A stretch of DNA of 64,000 nucleotides from the NCBI GenBank assembly GCA_020431705.1, contig JAGQHQ010000002.1, positions 62,001 to 126,000 on the forward strand, in the 5' to 3' direction. The notes beneath the pieces are model-generated. The model did not search any database. It was not told the DNA's origin and worked only from the letters and a program-made list of their open reading frames with translations. Positions 35,493-44,650 of this stretch are shown here, in pieces. The position numbers and the translations under genes were made by a program. The stretch's first letter is position 1; each line of letters opens with the position of its first letter. Source of the stretch: Candidatus Dependentiae bacterium. GTDB taxonomy: Bacteria > Babelota > Babeliae > Babelales > Vermiphilaceae.

Positions 35493-36437
35493 GTGAAACA
35501 GTATATATGCAATGTTATACTTGCATGTACGCTTATTTTTAGCGTGATAGATATTTATTCTAGCGTAGAAAAAAAAGAAAATTGCCTTAGTTCACCCTAT
35601 TTTGTATTAAAACTAGAAAAATTAACAAAAAATGATACTGTAAAGATAAAGCGATTAATAGAGCATAAAAATAAAATGAGAATACTACATAGCTTTAAAT
35701 GCACGGTGCGCCAAAATTCATTTGGAAATTATTTGAAGTACTCTTGGAGTAGAGGATTTGCTTTTATGGAACTTATGGCTAAGCAAATATGGTATATTTC
35801 TCGACTAATATCTACACCAATTGATATTTTGGCAAGTATATCGGTTTTCATACAAAAATGGGAGTATGGCTCTAAATTACTTAATGGAACAAAAGAAGAA
35901 AAAAAGATTAAGAATACATTAAGAAAAAGCCTAATCGGTAACAGGGTTGAACAGCTTGATGTGTATGAAATGTATGAAAACAAATATGATCTATTTAAGG
36001 TATCTATAGATAATCATGCTTTATGGGTTAATATCCATCAATATGGACAGTTGAATTCTCAACAAAAAGAACGTGCAATAACGTCAATGGGTAACTACAT
36101 GCGATATTATGGGCCAGCTGGTGAAATTATAGCTCCTTGGATAGCAGGAAGCTTTAGTTTTTGGTATGCAAATAAATTATTAAAAAAACATTATAGTACT
36201 GGCGTCGTTGGTATGATACGAAAAAGTAGAAATGCGCAAAAAATTGCTGCTCTCGTTGGGGGTGGAGTTATTGCTTTTAAAATTTTAAAAAGAGCGGTAC
36301 AAAAATCGATTGAGATAGGGCTTGCAAAGGGTCCGTTTAATTTTTTATTTAATAATACAGTAAAAGTGTGTCTTTGCACCGATAATGATAATAGCAAAAA
36401 GACACTAAAAAAGGAAAAACTGCTAAAAAATAAATAA
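35493..36437 (+). CDS. Exported protein of unknown function, family B copy 1
   Basis: The 314-residue protein starts at GTG behind AGGGGG and has a signal peptide (MKQYICNVILACTLIFSVID). It shares with the next two genes a helical middle part and a strongly conserved block, ITSMGNYMRYYGPAGEI, followed by AGSFSFWYANKLLKKHY, VGMIRK and a glycine-rich hydrophobic helix, GGGVIAFKILK. The glycine-rich helix suggests membrane insertion. No known family is recognised. Confidence 0.75.
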   Translation: MKQYICNVILACTLIFSVIDIYSSVEKKENCLSSPYFVLKLEKLTKNDTVKIKRLIEHKNKMRILHSFKCTVRQNSFGNYLKYSWSRGFAFMELMAKQIWYISRLISTPIDILASISVFIQKWEYGSKLLNGTKEEKKIKNTLRKSLIGNRVEQLDVYEMYENKYDLFKVSIDNHALWVNIHQYGQLNSQQKERAITSMGNYMRYYGPAGEIIAPWIAGSFSFWYANKLLKKHYSTGVVGMIRKSRNAQKIAALVGGGVIAFKILKRAVQKSIEIGLAKGPFNFLFNNTVKVCLCTDNDNSKKTLKKEKLLKNK

Positions 36438-36499
36438 CAGTCAGCTGTTTGAAACAAAAACGAAATATTTTAATATAGTAATTTTAGGGGGAATTTCTC

Positions 36500-37483
36500 A
36501 TGAAACAACATATATATAGTTTAGTATTTGCCTATGCACTTATTTTTAATGCAATAGATATTTTTAGCATGAAAAAAAAAGAAAATGATACCTATGCACA
36601 TTTTTCTGCATTCAATTCACTATCTTTAGAAAAAAATGACATCTTGAATAGAAATGTGAAGCAAATAATAAAATATGAAAATACAATGAACACATTAAAC
36701 AAGTTAGGATATCAAACCAACCAACGTACATTCAACGATTACATTAAATATTCTTTGAATAGACAGCATCCTTTTATGAGGTTTGGTGTAATGGCAATAT
36801 GGTATGTTGGTAAAAACTTTTATATGCCGGTAGATCTTGCATCAAGAGCATCCGTCACCATACAATCATTAGAGAATGGTTCTAAATTACTAGATTATGA
36901 GTGTGCAGACAAAATTAGAAATACATTAAGTGAAGAAAAGTCATTAGGAAATAAAGCTAAAAATATTGATCTTTATGCTATGTCTAATGATGATGATGAT
37001 CTATTTAGAGCAACAATTTTTAATAATGCCCTTTGGGTTAATATCCATAAATATAGACAATTAAATCCACAACAACAAAAAGAAAAAGTAATGTCAATGG
37101 GCAAATATATGAAATATTATGGGCCAGCTGGTGAAATTATTGCTCCTGGGTTAGCCGGAAGTTTCAGTTTTTGGTATGCAGACAAACTCTTAAAAAAGCA
37201 TTACGGTACTGGCATCGTTGGTATGATACGAACAAACAAAAATGCACAAAAAGTTGCTGCTATCTTTGGAGGTGGAGCGATTGCTTGGAAACTCCTCAAA
37301 AAACCAATGGAAAAAATGTGCGAAACAGGACTTAACAAAAGTCTATTTGATTCATTGTTTAATACCACAATGGCAAAAGTATGCACTTATACTGATGATG
37401 ATAAAAATAACGAGATAATAGAAGAGAAAAAAAAAATAGATACTACCAATACAAATGTTACGAAAGAAATGTCTAAAAGATAA
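36500..37483 (+). CDS. Exported protein of unknown function, family B copy 2
   Basis: This 327-residue tandem paralogue follows an AGGGGGAA ribosome binding site. It has a signal peptide (MKQHIYSLVFAYALIFNAID, then FSMKKKEN). The conserved core VMSMGKYMKYYGPAGEI, AGSFSFWYADKLLKKHYGTG, VGMIRTNKNAQKVAAIFGGGAIAWKLLKK closely matches copy 1. The C-terminus is charged and variable. Near-identical gene size and spacing indicate recent tandem duplication. Confidence 0.76.
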   Translation: MKQHIYSLVFAYALIFNAIDIFSMKKKENDTYAHFSAFNSLSLEKNDILNRNVKQIIKYENTMNTLNKLGYQTNQRTFNDYIKYSLNRQHPFMRFGVMAIWYVGKNFYMPVDLASRASVTIQSLENGSKLLDYECADKIRNTLSEEKSLGNKAKNIDLYAMSNDDDDLFRATIFNNALWVNIHKYRQLNPQQQKEKVMSMGKYMKYYGPAGEIIAPGLAGSFSFWYADKLLKKHYGTGIVGMIRTNKNAQKVAAIFGGGAIAWKLLKKPMEKMCETGLNKSLFDSLFNTTMAKVCTYTDDDKNNEIIEEKKKIDTTNTNVTKEMSKR

Positions 37484-37607
37484 ATAATGGTCTATTCCAG
37501 AACTAAAATCTTGGAAAGGTCCTTACAAAAAAGATAGTGGTACGAAGTAACAATATATATTAATTGTAATTCTATTTAAAATTTAGAGGATTTTTGCATG
37601 AAACAAT

Positions 37608-38618
37608 ATGTATGCAATGCTGTTGCTTGCTTGTACCTTGAGTCTAAACACAATGAATACTTTTTGCATGGAGAAAAAGGAAAATAAAACATTTTCTAGA
37701 CCTGATATAGAGCTAGGAAGAAAATTATATAATGCAAGTAAATTGAATGAGCAAGAAAAACAATTACAGTTAAAACATTATTCAGTTAACCAAGTTTCAT
37801 TAAATAATTACTTTAAAGATACTTGGAACAGACAAGCACCTTTCATAAAATTTGGATATTCGATGGTGTGGGAAGGTTTAAAGCTAATATCTGTGCCTTT
37901 CGAGCTAGCAGTAAACACTCTCGTGCCTATACAAAGATTGGAATTTGGCTCTAAGCTTCTTAGCAAAACAGATACAGAAGAAATTAAAAATGCATTAGGC
38001 AACAGTTCATTTAGCTATAGAATTAAAAGTCTTAATTTATACGATATGTCTAAATATAATGTGTCTAAAAATAAAGATAATTTGTTTAAGGCATCACTGA
38101 ATAATCGAGCTTTATGGGTTGATATCTATAAATATAAACAATTGAATTTACAACAAAGAAAACAGGCGGTAACATCAATGGGTAACTATATGAGATATTA
38201 TGGGCCAACTGGTGAAATAGTAATTCCTGGAGCAACAGGAAGCTTCTGCTGTTGGTACGCAAGTAAACTCACAAAAAAATATTTCGGTACTAGTATCGTT
38301 GGTATGATACAGAAAAATAAAAATACACAAAAAATGATTGGTATTATTGGTGGGGGGGCTATAGCATTTAAGGTTTTAAAAAAATCAACAAATAAAATAC
38401 ATGAAAATAATACCGATGTTTTGATTCATACTGCCGGAAAAGGAGGCGGAGCGATAACTCTTAATGCTTTACAAAAACCAATACATAAAACATTAAAAAA
38501 AACACTTGAAAAAGGTCCGTTTGATTCCTTGTTTGAGCACACAGTACCTGCGTGTACTTACACTGATGATGAAGACCAAGCACTATCAGAAGAAAAGAAA
38601 AATACCGATAAAAAGTAG
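37608..38618 (+). CDS. Exported protein of unknown function, family B copy 3, with shifted 5' end
   Basis: The 336-residue product has the family core TSMGNYMRYYGPTGEI, GSFCCWYASKLTKKYFGTS, VGMIQKNKNTQKMIGIIGGGAIAFK. It also has an extra segment with a second GGGAITLNALQKP block. The GAGGA ribosome binding site is placed for an ATG at 37598. That frame begins MKQYVCNA like the other copies but runs out of phase after one extra base. The frame from ATG 37608 restores a hydrophobic leader (MYAMLLLACTLSLN, then FCMEKKEN). Which start is used, if any, is uncertain. Confidence 0.7.
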   Translation: MYAMLLLACTLSLNTMNTFCMEKKENKTFSRPDIELGRKLYNASKLNEQEKQLQLKHYSVNQVSLNNYFKDTWNRQAPFIKFGYSMVWEGLKLISVPFELAVNTLVPIQRLEFGSKLLSKTDTEEIKNALGNSSFSYRIKSLNLYDMSKYNVSKNKDNLFKASLNNRALWVDIYKYKQLNLQQRKQAVTSMGNYMRYYGPTGEIVIPGATGSFCCWYASKLTKKYFGTSIVGMIQKNKNTQKMIGIIGGGAIAFKVLKKSTNKIHENNTDVLIHTAGKGGGAITLNALQKPIHKTLKKTLEKGPFDSLFEHTVPACTYTDDEDQALSEEKKNTDKK

Positions 38619-38650
38619 GTAATATTAACAATAATAGTATAATATACACA

Positions 38651-38691
38651 TATAATTGGCAGATAGGCATTTGAAATATCTGCCAATTATA
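38651..38691. terminator. Perfect 15-bp hairpin after family B copy 3
   Basis: The arms 38651-38665 and 38677-38691 are exact inverted repeats (core TTGGCAGATA) around an 11-nt loop. There is no strong T-run on either side, so it is a weak intrinsic terminator or an RNA-stabilising hairpin. Confidence 0.5.
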
Positions 38692-38766
38692 ACTCTACCA
38701 AAAATTATTACAATAATAGTATGCTGGTTATACAAAGTATTTTAAGTTATATAATGAGGAAGTATA

Positions 38767-39717
38767 ATGCTATTTATTCATACTAGAATAATATTTATTA
38801 TTATTGTAATAACATTTTTTTTCTATGCTGCATACAATCACGCAGCCAAAAATCACAGCAACAGCATTTTTATATATTCTCATGGTATTGCCGATACCCA
38901 TAAACAAGCTTATAGATATGCTCGATATTATCCAAAAAATGATAAAGAAAAAGAAATTTTTGTAGACTATAATAATCCAAATTCACTGTATGAATACGCA
39001 GCTAATAAACATTATCTTATTACTGCACCGTTTGTAACATTTGATTATCCAGATGCAACGTATAAATTTCGCAAGTCTAGCCTTGCACAAGCAGTTGATA
39101 TCAATCGATTAGCGTATGTCTTTAAAAAAACACTCCAAAAATACAACAAGGATATTATTTTATTTGGAGTATCTCGTGGTGCTTCGACAATTATCAATTT
39201 TATGGGACAAAAAAAACCTGGCGACGTACAAGCACTTATTCTTGAGTCACCCTTTGATACTATGGAAAATGTTGTTGCTCATAAAGTTAGACAAGCTCGT
39301 CTTCATAAAGTGCCTGGTATCAAGCAGTTGAGTCATGCAATTATAAGTGGCATTTTTTTAAAATATCATATGAATGGTATACGGCCAATTGATCTTGTAT
39401 CACATACTCCAAAGCAAACACCTATACTTTTTATATGCTCTGAGCAAGACACGCTCATTCCAATATCAAGTACAATAAACTTGTATCAAACATTAAAAGA
39501 AAAGGGCTATCCATACGTACATGTTCTAATTGTACCAACAGGAAAACATGCACATATCATTAATGGGTCCAGTGCTGATATATATCAAAATGTAGTTCAT
39601 GCCTTCTTAAAACACTATCACTTACCTCATGACGCAAAGCGAGCTTTGGCTGGAAAAAAACACTTCCAGAAAACACGACCAAGTAAAAGAATGGTTATGC
39701 GTTTTCTAAATACATAG
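38767..39717 (+). CDS. Membrane-anchored or exported alpha/beta hydrolase
   Basis: The 316-residue protein has an N-terminal hydrophobic segment (8-23). The alpha/beta hydrolase landmarks follow: the oxyanion strand IFIYSHGIAD, the nucleophile elbow GVSRGAS (Ser136), FICSEQDTLIP with a probable catalytic Asp, and GKHAHI with the His. It resembles serine aminopeptidase/lysophospholipase-type (BAAT-like) hydrolases. GAGGAAG lies upstream. The substrate is unknown; the catalytic triad looks intact. Confidence 0.8.
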   Translation: MLFIHTRIIFIIIVITFFFYAAYNHAAKNHSNSIFIYSHGIADTHKQAYRYARYYPKNDKEKEIFVDYNNPNSLYEYAANKHYLITAPFVTFDYPDATYKFRKSSLAQAVDINRLAYVFKKTLQKYNKDIILFGVSRGASTIINFMGQKKPGDVQALILESPFDTMENVVAHKVRQARLHKVPGIKQLSHAIISGIFLKYHMNGIRPIDLVSHTPKQTPILFICSEQDTLIPISSTINLYQTLKEKGYPYVHVLIVPTGKHAHIINGSSADIYQNVVHAFLKHYHLPHDAKRALAGKKHFQKTRPSKRMVMRFLNT

Positions 39718-39801
39718 CATTCATCCACTTTACAAAGGCAATAGATCAACTTATCCTGCAAACTGCAAAGTATAAAAATAGAGCTAGTAACGTGGAGTAA
39801 A

Positions 39802-40725
39802 ATGGAAGAAATTTCTTGTATTTTTTGTGGTATATATAGCAATAACATAGTTATTTCTGAAAATGGATATGCTGGTAAAAAGTGTCGCATATGCGGTTTA
39901 ATATATGTTTCCCCCCGACCTAGCAAAACAGAAATAGCCAATATTTACGGCCACGATAATGCACAACTGAGCGCACAACTTCATATAGAACAAAAACATG
40001 CCAAGAATTTACAAGCGCACCATCACTTGGCACTACTCAAACAATACTGTAAAAAAGGCAATTTGTTAGAAATTGGTGCTGGCGCTGGCTACTTTTTAGC
40101 TGAAGCAAAAAAATATGGTTTTGAGCCATTTGGTATAGAACTTAATCCCACACAAGCATACTTTATAACAAATAATCTTGGTATACCCTGTCAAATGGAA
40201 CCCATTTCCCCCAACAGCTTTGCAAATATGAAGTTTGATATTATTTACCATTGTGATGTTGCAAGCCATTTCTATGATCCTATTGATGCGTTTACAACAA
40301 TGTATAACAAACTCAAATCAGGCGGCATACTCTTTTTTGAAACGGGCAATATAGGTGATGTTGATAAGAGGTATTATCGCCTATTTGAGCATTTTCAATA
40401 CCCCGATCATCTTTTCTTTTTTGGTCAAAAATCACTATACAATCTCATGGTTCAAGCTGGTTTTGAAATAATTGCATATTACCGATACTGTATTATACCA
40501 CAGCTATTATTTAACAAAGTATTGCGCTTAATAAGAAAACCAACATCACAGAAAAAAACAAATCACCAAAAAACTTATATCACAAACAAAAAATCTTTTT
40601 TCAAAAACTATATAAAACAAATATATAACTACACACAACACACACTTCGATATAAAATTGGACGTTATTTTTGCAAAAAAAACAGCCCAGAAACAATTAT
40701 TATTGTTGCTCGTAAAAAAGGATAA
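39802..40725 (+). CDS. Class I SAM-dependent methyltransferase with N-terminal zinc-binding motif
   Basis: The 307-residue protein begins with two CxxC pairs (CIFC at 6-9, CRIC at about 30-33), as in zinc-ribbon methyltransferases linked to sugar or antibiotic modification. A Methyltransf_23-type domain follows: LLEIGAGAGYFLAEAKKYGF (motif I), IELNPTQ, FDIIYHCDVASHFYDP and LKSGGILFFETGN. The C-terminal 60 residues are basic and aromatic, with no domain recognised. The substrate cannot be told from the sequence. Confidence 0.8.
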   Translation: MEEISCIFCGIYSNNIVISENGYAGKKCRICGLIYVSPRPSKTEIANIYGHDNAQLSAQLHIEQKHAKNLQAHHHLALLKQYCKKGNLLEIGAGAGYFLAEAKKYGFEPFGIELNPTQAYFITNNLGIPCQMEPISPNSFANMKFDIIYHCDVASHFYDPIDAFTTMYNKLKSGGILFFETGNIGDVDKRYYRLFEHFQYPDHLFFFGQKSLYNLMVQAGFEIIAYYRYCIIPQLLFNKVLRLIRKPTSQKKTNHQKTYITNKKSFFKNYIKQIYNYTQHTLRYKIGRYFCKKNSPETIIIVARKKG

Positions 40726-40936
40726 AAAAACCTTTGCAATCAGTTGAATCAGAAAATATTTTTTACTGAGATTATATAACAAATAGTAGTGTGAGCTCAT
40801 TTTTATGTGTCATAACTATTGATTTTTTAGTTGTAATTTGTATACCATAAAATCATGGATAAAAAGTATGACATAAAATATTTAATTGAAAAGAAGTACT
40901 AGTTAGTTGTTAACTGTTACAAAAAAGGAGAAAGAA

Positions 40937-41287
40937 ATGGCAGTGAAACGTAAGAAATCAACCCGTAAAAAGGCTACAGCTAAGAAAAGGCCTGTAAAAC
41001 GCAAAGCCGCAGCTAAAAAGAAGTCCGTAAAGCGTAAAACAACCAAAAGAAAAACTGCAAAAGGTAAAACAGCTAAGAAAAAACCTGTAAAACGCAAAGC
41101 CGCTAAAAGAAAAACAGCAACAAAGGGCAAAACAGCTAAAAAGAAGCCTACAAAACGTAAAACAGCAAAGAAAAAAACTACAAAAGTCAAGCTCGCTAAA
41201 AAAAGGGCTTCTGAGCAAAACATTGCAGACAAAAAGCCTAAAAAACTCCGTATGAAAAAACGTCGCGTAAGACACAAAAAGGTGTAG
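40937..41287 (+). CDS. Histone H1-like lysine-rich DNA-binding protein
   Basis: The ATG at 40937 follows AAGGAG; the earlier in-frame start at 40907 has none. The 116-residue protein is about half Lys/Arg, arranged as irregular KRKTAKKKP-type repeats without acidic residues until the final third. This resembles eukaryotic H1 tails and the chlamydial Hc1/Hc2 nucleoid proteins that compact DNA in dormant cells. A plausible TTGATT/TATACC promoter lies at 40819-40846. DNA condensation is inferred from composition. Confidence 0.8.
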   Translation: MAVKRKKSTRKKATAKKRPVKRKAAAKKKSVKRKTTKRKTAKGKTAKKKPVKRKAAKRKTATKGKTAKKKPTKRKTAKKKTTKVKLAKKRASEQNIADKKPKKLRMKKRRVRHKKV

Positions 41288-41316
41288 ATAACACGCATAT
41301 TATTTATTTAGCCTTT

Positions 41317-41349
41317 AAAAAAGCTCCCTCGCTCAGAGAGAGCTTTTTT
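41317..41349. terminator. Bidirectional terminator between the histone-like gene and ymdB
   Basis: AAAAAAGCTC (41317-41326) pairs with GAGCTTTTTT (41340-41349). The A- and T-runs flanking the GC core allow termination of both convergent genes. Confidence 0.8.
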
Positions 41350-41378
41350 ACTTTCAACCCAAAAAAATCTTTAGCGTA

Positions 41379-42206
41379 TTATGCGTTCTCACTTGAGTTT
41401 AAGTGAATATCATCATCTAAAATTTTGATGCGCTCTATAGCAGTTGCGCTGCCAGTTTTAGTATCAACATCTACTATAACACCCGTCATAATCATAGGAT
41501 TAGAAGTTTCTACTTCGAACTTAACTGGCATTTGAGTAATTAAATGTCGAATAATAGGGTCTTTTTTCATACCAAGCATGGAGTTTTGTGATCCTACCAT
41601 ACCAAGATCAGTAACAAATGCAGTACCACCAGGTAAAATACGTTCATCAGCCGTTGGTACATGTGTATGTGTGCCAACAACTGCGCTAACCCTGCCGTCC
41701 AAATAAAAGCCAAGACCGATTTTTTCAGAACTTGCTTCAGCATGAAAATCGACAATAATTATTTTTGTTTTATGGTGTAGATAAGTCAAAATTGTATCAA
41801 CAGTTCTGAAGGGGCAACTCAAGTTTTCACGCATAAAAATGCGTCCCTGTACGTTTATTACTCCCACAAGAACATCTTTGCATAAAATAGTTGTTACTCC
41901 AACACCGGGTGTATCATTTGGAAAATTCGCAGGCTTCAATAAATCACTATTTTGTTGCAAATATGAATATATTTCACGATCTTGCCATATATGGTTGCCA
42001 GAAGTAATAACATTCGCACCATTATGTTTAAAAAACTTAACGATACGAGAAGAAATACCACGACCACGTTCACTACTATTCTCTCCATTAACCACGACAA
42101 AATCAATAGCATACTCCTTTTTGATATAGCCTATGTGCTTTTGAAACATAGCACGTCCAGTCGCACCAACCACATCACCCACACATAAAATTCTTAACTT
42201 TTCCAC
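41379..42206 (-). CDS. ymdB: YmdB-family metallophosphoesterase
   Basis: The 275-residue protein matches the YmdB/TIGR00282 family: ILCVGDVVGATGR, VVVNGENSSERGRGIS, ITSGNHIWQDREIYSYL, LLKPANFPNDTPG, IIVDFHAEASSEK and VVGTHTHVPTADE, which hold the conserved metal-binding Asp, Glu, Asn and His residues. B. subtilis YmdB hydrolyses 2',3'-cyclic nucleotides and interacts functionally with RNase Y. Here too it lies directly after rny, 9 bp away. Confidence 0.93.
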   Translation of the reverse strand: MEKLRILCVGDVVGATGRAMFQKHIGYIKKEYAIDFVVVNGENSSERGRGISSRIVKFFKHNGANVITSGNHIWQDREIYSYLQQNSDLLKPANFPNDTPGVGVTTILCKDVLVGVINVQGRIFMRENLSCPFRTVDTILTYLHHKTKIIIVDFHAEASSEKIGLGFYLDGRVSAVVGTHTHVPTADERILPGGTAFVTDLGMVGSQNSMLGMKKDPIIRHLITQMPVKFEVETSNPMIMTGVIVDVDTKTGSATAIERIKILDDDIHLNSSENA

Positions 42207-42215
42207 ACCAATTCC

Positions 42216-43778
42216 TTATCGAGCATATTCGATTGAGCGTTTTTCTCGTATAACATTTACTTTTATCTGTCCGGGAAAATTCATTTCATCTTCAATTCTA
42301 CGAGCAACATCACGAGCCATCATAGCAGATTTTTCATCTGTCATAACGTCTTCTTCTACGATAATACGCACCTCACGTCCGGCCTGTAATGCATATGCTT
42401 TTTTTACACCCTCAAAGGATAGTGCAATTTCTTCAAGTTTTTCAAGACGCTTGATATACGCAGTTAATGTTTCTCTTCGCGCTCCAGGACGTGAAGCTGA
42501 TATAGTATCAGCAATAACAACGATAACAGCATACAAGGATTTGAAAGGCTTTTCTTCATGATGCGCTTCAATGGCATTAACAATCACAGAATCTTCTCCA
42601 CAACGCCGTGCAATATCAGCACCTATTTGCGCATGAGGACCTTCCACTTCAGCAGTAACCGCTTTGCCAATATCATGTAAAAGCCCCGCTCGCAAGGCAA
42701 TTTGTCCATCAAGACCTAGTTCTTGCGCAATCATGCGAGAAAAAGCACCGACTTCTTTGGCGTGCTGCAATACGTTCTGAGAAAAACTTGTTCTAAAATG
42801 CAATTTACCTAGTAGAGTAACTATTTCTGGATGAATACCTTGAAGGTTAAACTCCAAAATCACTTCTTTACCATATTCTTGGATAATATCCTCAAGCTCT
42901 TTTTCGCATTGAGTGACGGTTTCTTCAATTCGCGTTGGATTAATACGTCCATCAGTGATTAAACGATTTAAAACACGACGTGCAACTTCTCTTCTAATGG
43001 GATTAAATCCAGATATAGTAATAACTTCAGGAGTATCACCAATTACAAACTCCATACCGGTAGCCATTTCAAGGGCCTTAATGTTGCGCCCCTCTTTACC
43101 AATAATACGTCCTTTCATTTCATCACTTGGCAAGTGTACAATACTTGATGAATGAGAAATAACTTGATCAGCGACATATCGTTGCATTGCAGTAACCACA
43201 ATATTATTTGATCGTTCTTTTGCTGTTTGTCGAGTTTCATCCTCAATTTTTTGAATCCATTTTTGACTTGTTAGCCGAACCTCTGCTTCCAATGTATCTA
43301 ACAAAGCTTGTTTTGCTTCATCTCTACTCATATTGGCAACCCGCTCAAGCTTAGTAAGTAATTCATCGTATACATTTTTAAGCTTAGTTTCATTAGCACG
43401 CAAGACATCCTCTTTACGTGAAAGACCACGCTCTTTTTGTTGCATTTCTCTTCTGAGGCAATCTATTTCCTGCTCTTTTTTATCCAGCGCATCATACTTA
43501 CTATTCAATTTTGATTGCAAACGATCAAGCTCAACACGTTCACGTTTGATTTCTAGCTCAAACTCGCTACGTCTTTTGTATATTTCATCTTTAAGTTTTA
43601 AAAATGATTCACGACGTTCTTGCTCGATTTCTTTTTTTGTGTTCTTCCACTTTGTTCGAGATTCTTTTGCTGCCCTGTAGGCTGTTTCAATATTTTTTTT
43701 AGCAAAATATATCAAAGCAACACTAATAACAATGCCAACACCACCTATAATGTTAAGCAATATTCCTATATCAATCAT
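42216..43778 (-). CDS. rny: Ribonuclease Y
   Basis: The 520-residue protein has an N-terminal membrane anchor (about 4-24), a long coiled coil (30-180) and a KH domain (IGKEGRNIKALEMATGMEFVIGDTPEVITISGF). An HD phosphohydrolase domain follows (RAGLLHDIGKAVTAEVEGPHAQIGADIARR). RNase Y starts mRNA decay at the membrane. It is paired with ymdB and separated from zapA by a terminator. Confidence 0.96.
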   Translation of the reverse strand: MIDIGILLNIIGGVGIVISVALIYFAKKNIETAYRAAKESRTKWKNTKKEIEQERRESFLKLKDEIYKRRSEFELEIKRERVELDRLQSKLNSKYDALDKKEQEIDCLRREMQQKERGLSRKEDVLRANETKLKNVYDELLTKLERVANMSRDEAKQALLDTLEAEVRLTSQKWIQKIEDETRQTAKERSNNIVVTAMQRYVADQVISHSSSIVHLPSDEMKGRIIGKEGRNIKALEMATGMEFVIGDTPEVITISGFNPIRREVARRVLNRLITDGRINPTRIEETVTQCEKELEDIIQEYGKEVILEFNLQGIHPEIVTLLGKLHFRTSFSQNVLQHAKEVGAFSRMIAQELGLDGQIALRAGLLHDIGKAVTAEVEGPHAQIGADIARRCGEDSVIVNAIEAHHEEKPFKSLYAVIVVIADTISASRPGARRETLTAYIKRLEKLEEIALSFEGVKKAYALQAGREVRIIVEEDVMTDEKSAMMARDVARRIEDEMNFPGQIKVNVIREKRSIEYAR

Positions 43779-43887
43779 GTTTATTCCTATTAATCTAATG
43801 TGCTATTCATCAAAATAGTGTACAACACCATTTTTTTCCCAAAAAAACTCTGCCGCTTTGCAAGCGAAAATATTGAGCTTAAGTGTA

Positions 43888-43926
43888 AAAAAACCCACGT
43901 ACACCAATACATTGGAGCAATGGGTT
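43888..43926 (-). terminator. Intrinsic terminator after zapA
   Basis: On the minus strand AACCCA (43926-43921) pairs with TGGGTT (43897-43892), with an inner CCAAT/ATTGG stem, followed directly by a run of T. It closes the recA-to-zapA transcript ahead of rny. Confidence 0.75.
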
Positions 43927-43993
43927 GTTTCTTTTTATGATTTGATATGAACAAATTGCATAACGAAAAAAAATGCACAAAAACTAAGCGTTT

Positions 43994-44290
43994 CTATGAC
44001 ACCGAAAGTAGTTCTTGATCTATCCAAGCTACAAGATTTTGTTCTACTTGTTTTCGCTGTTCTTTCCGCCCTTTTTCCTTTAATAAAATAATCGCTACTC
44101 GCAAGGCTGCCAGTACAGCACACTTTTTTGCTTGTGCTGTATGAGTTTGAGGAGACAATTTGCCTGCAACTTCCTTCATGTACGAGTCAATAAGCTGTGC
44201 TGCCTGAGTAACATAATCATCGGACTCATCACTCAACAACGAATACGTTTCACCAAAAATAGAAACTTTATAGCTTTTCTTTTCACTCAT
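43994..44290 (-). CDS. zapA: Cell division protein ZapA
   Basis: The 98-residue protein has the ZapA N-domain (KSYKVSIFGETYSLLSDESDDYVTQAAQLIDSYM) followed by a helical C-terminal half (VLAALRVAIILLKEKGRK). ZapA bundles FtsZ filaments at midcell. It follows the ZapB-like gene by 13 bp and shares its transcript. Confidence 0.85.
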   Translation of the reverse strand: MSEKKSYKVSIFGETYSLLSDESDDYVTQAAQLIDSYMKEVAGKLSPQTHTAQAKKCAVLAALRVAIILLKEKGRKEQRKQVEQNLVAWIDQELLSVS

Positions 44291-44303
44291 TATTTTATAT
44301 TCA

Positions 44304-44555
44304 CTATCGATTTTCAGCTGTAACTAATGAGTCAATACTTTTAATCAAATCGTCAACAACCAATTTCGTTAATGTTTTTTCCTGACTGAGCTCATTAATG
44401 CGCTGTGTACCATTGTCCACTGAGCACTCCAATGTTGTAAGCTTTGCATTCAGTTGCGCATTTTCTTCCGCTAGCCGGACATTTTCTGTTTTAAGTTCTC
44501 TAATCAAATCCACCAAAGAAACAATTTTTTCTTCCAGCACCTTCAAAACTTCCAC
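44304..44555 (-). CDS. ZapB-like coiled-coil protein
   Basis: The 83-residue product is almost wholly a heptad-rich coiled coil (ELKTENVRLAEENAQLNAKLTTLE), resembling ZapB in size and character. Its place immediately before zapA supports a Z-ring role. Coiled coils align easily, so the name is based mainly on context. Confidence 0.65.
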   Translation of the reverse strand: MEVLKVLEEKIVSLVDLIRELKTENVRLAEENAQLNAKLTTLECSVDNGTQRINELSQEKTLTKLVVDDLIKSIDSLVTAENR

Positions 44556-44650
44556 GATGCTTCCCCTCCTCCTACGATATTTATAAGGTACGCAAGGATA
44601 TCTAATCTGAACTCAGTTTAGTAAGATCAAATTGTCATTGTCAAGAAGAA

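Noticed and set aside
43790-43990. 6S RNA (ssrS) downstream of zapA
   Set aside because: The position is classic, but apart from the terminator I could not see the closing stem and central bubble of 6S RNA.
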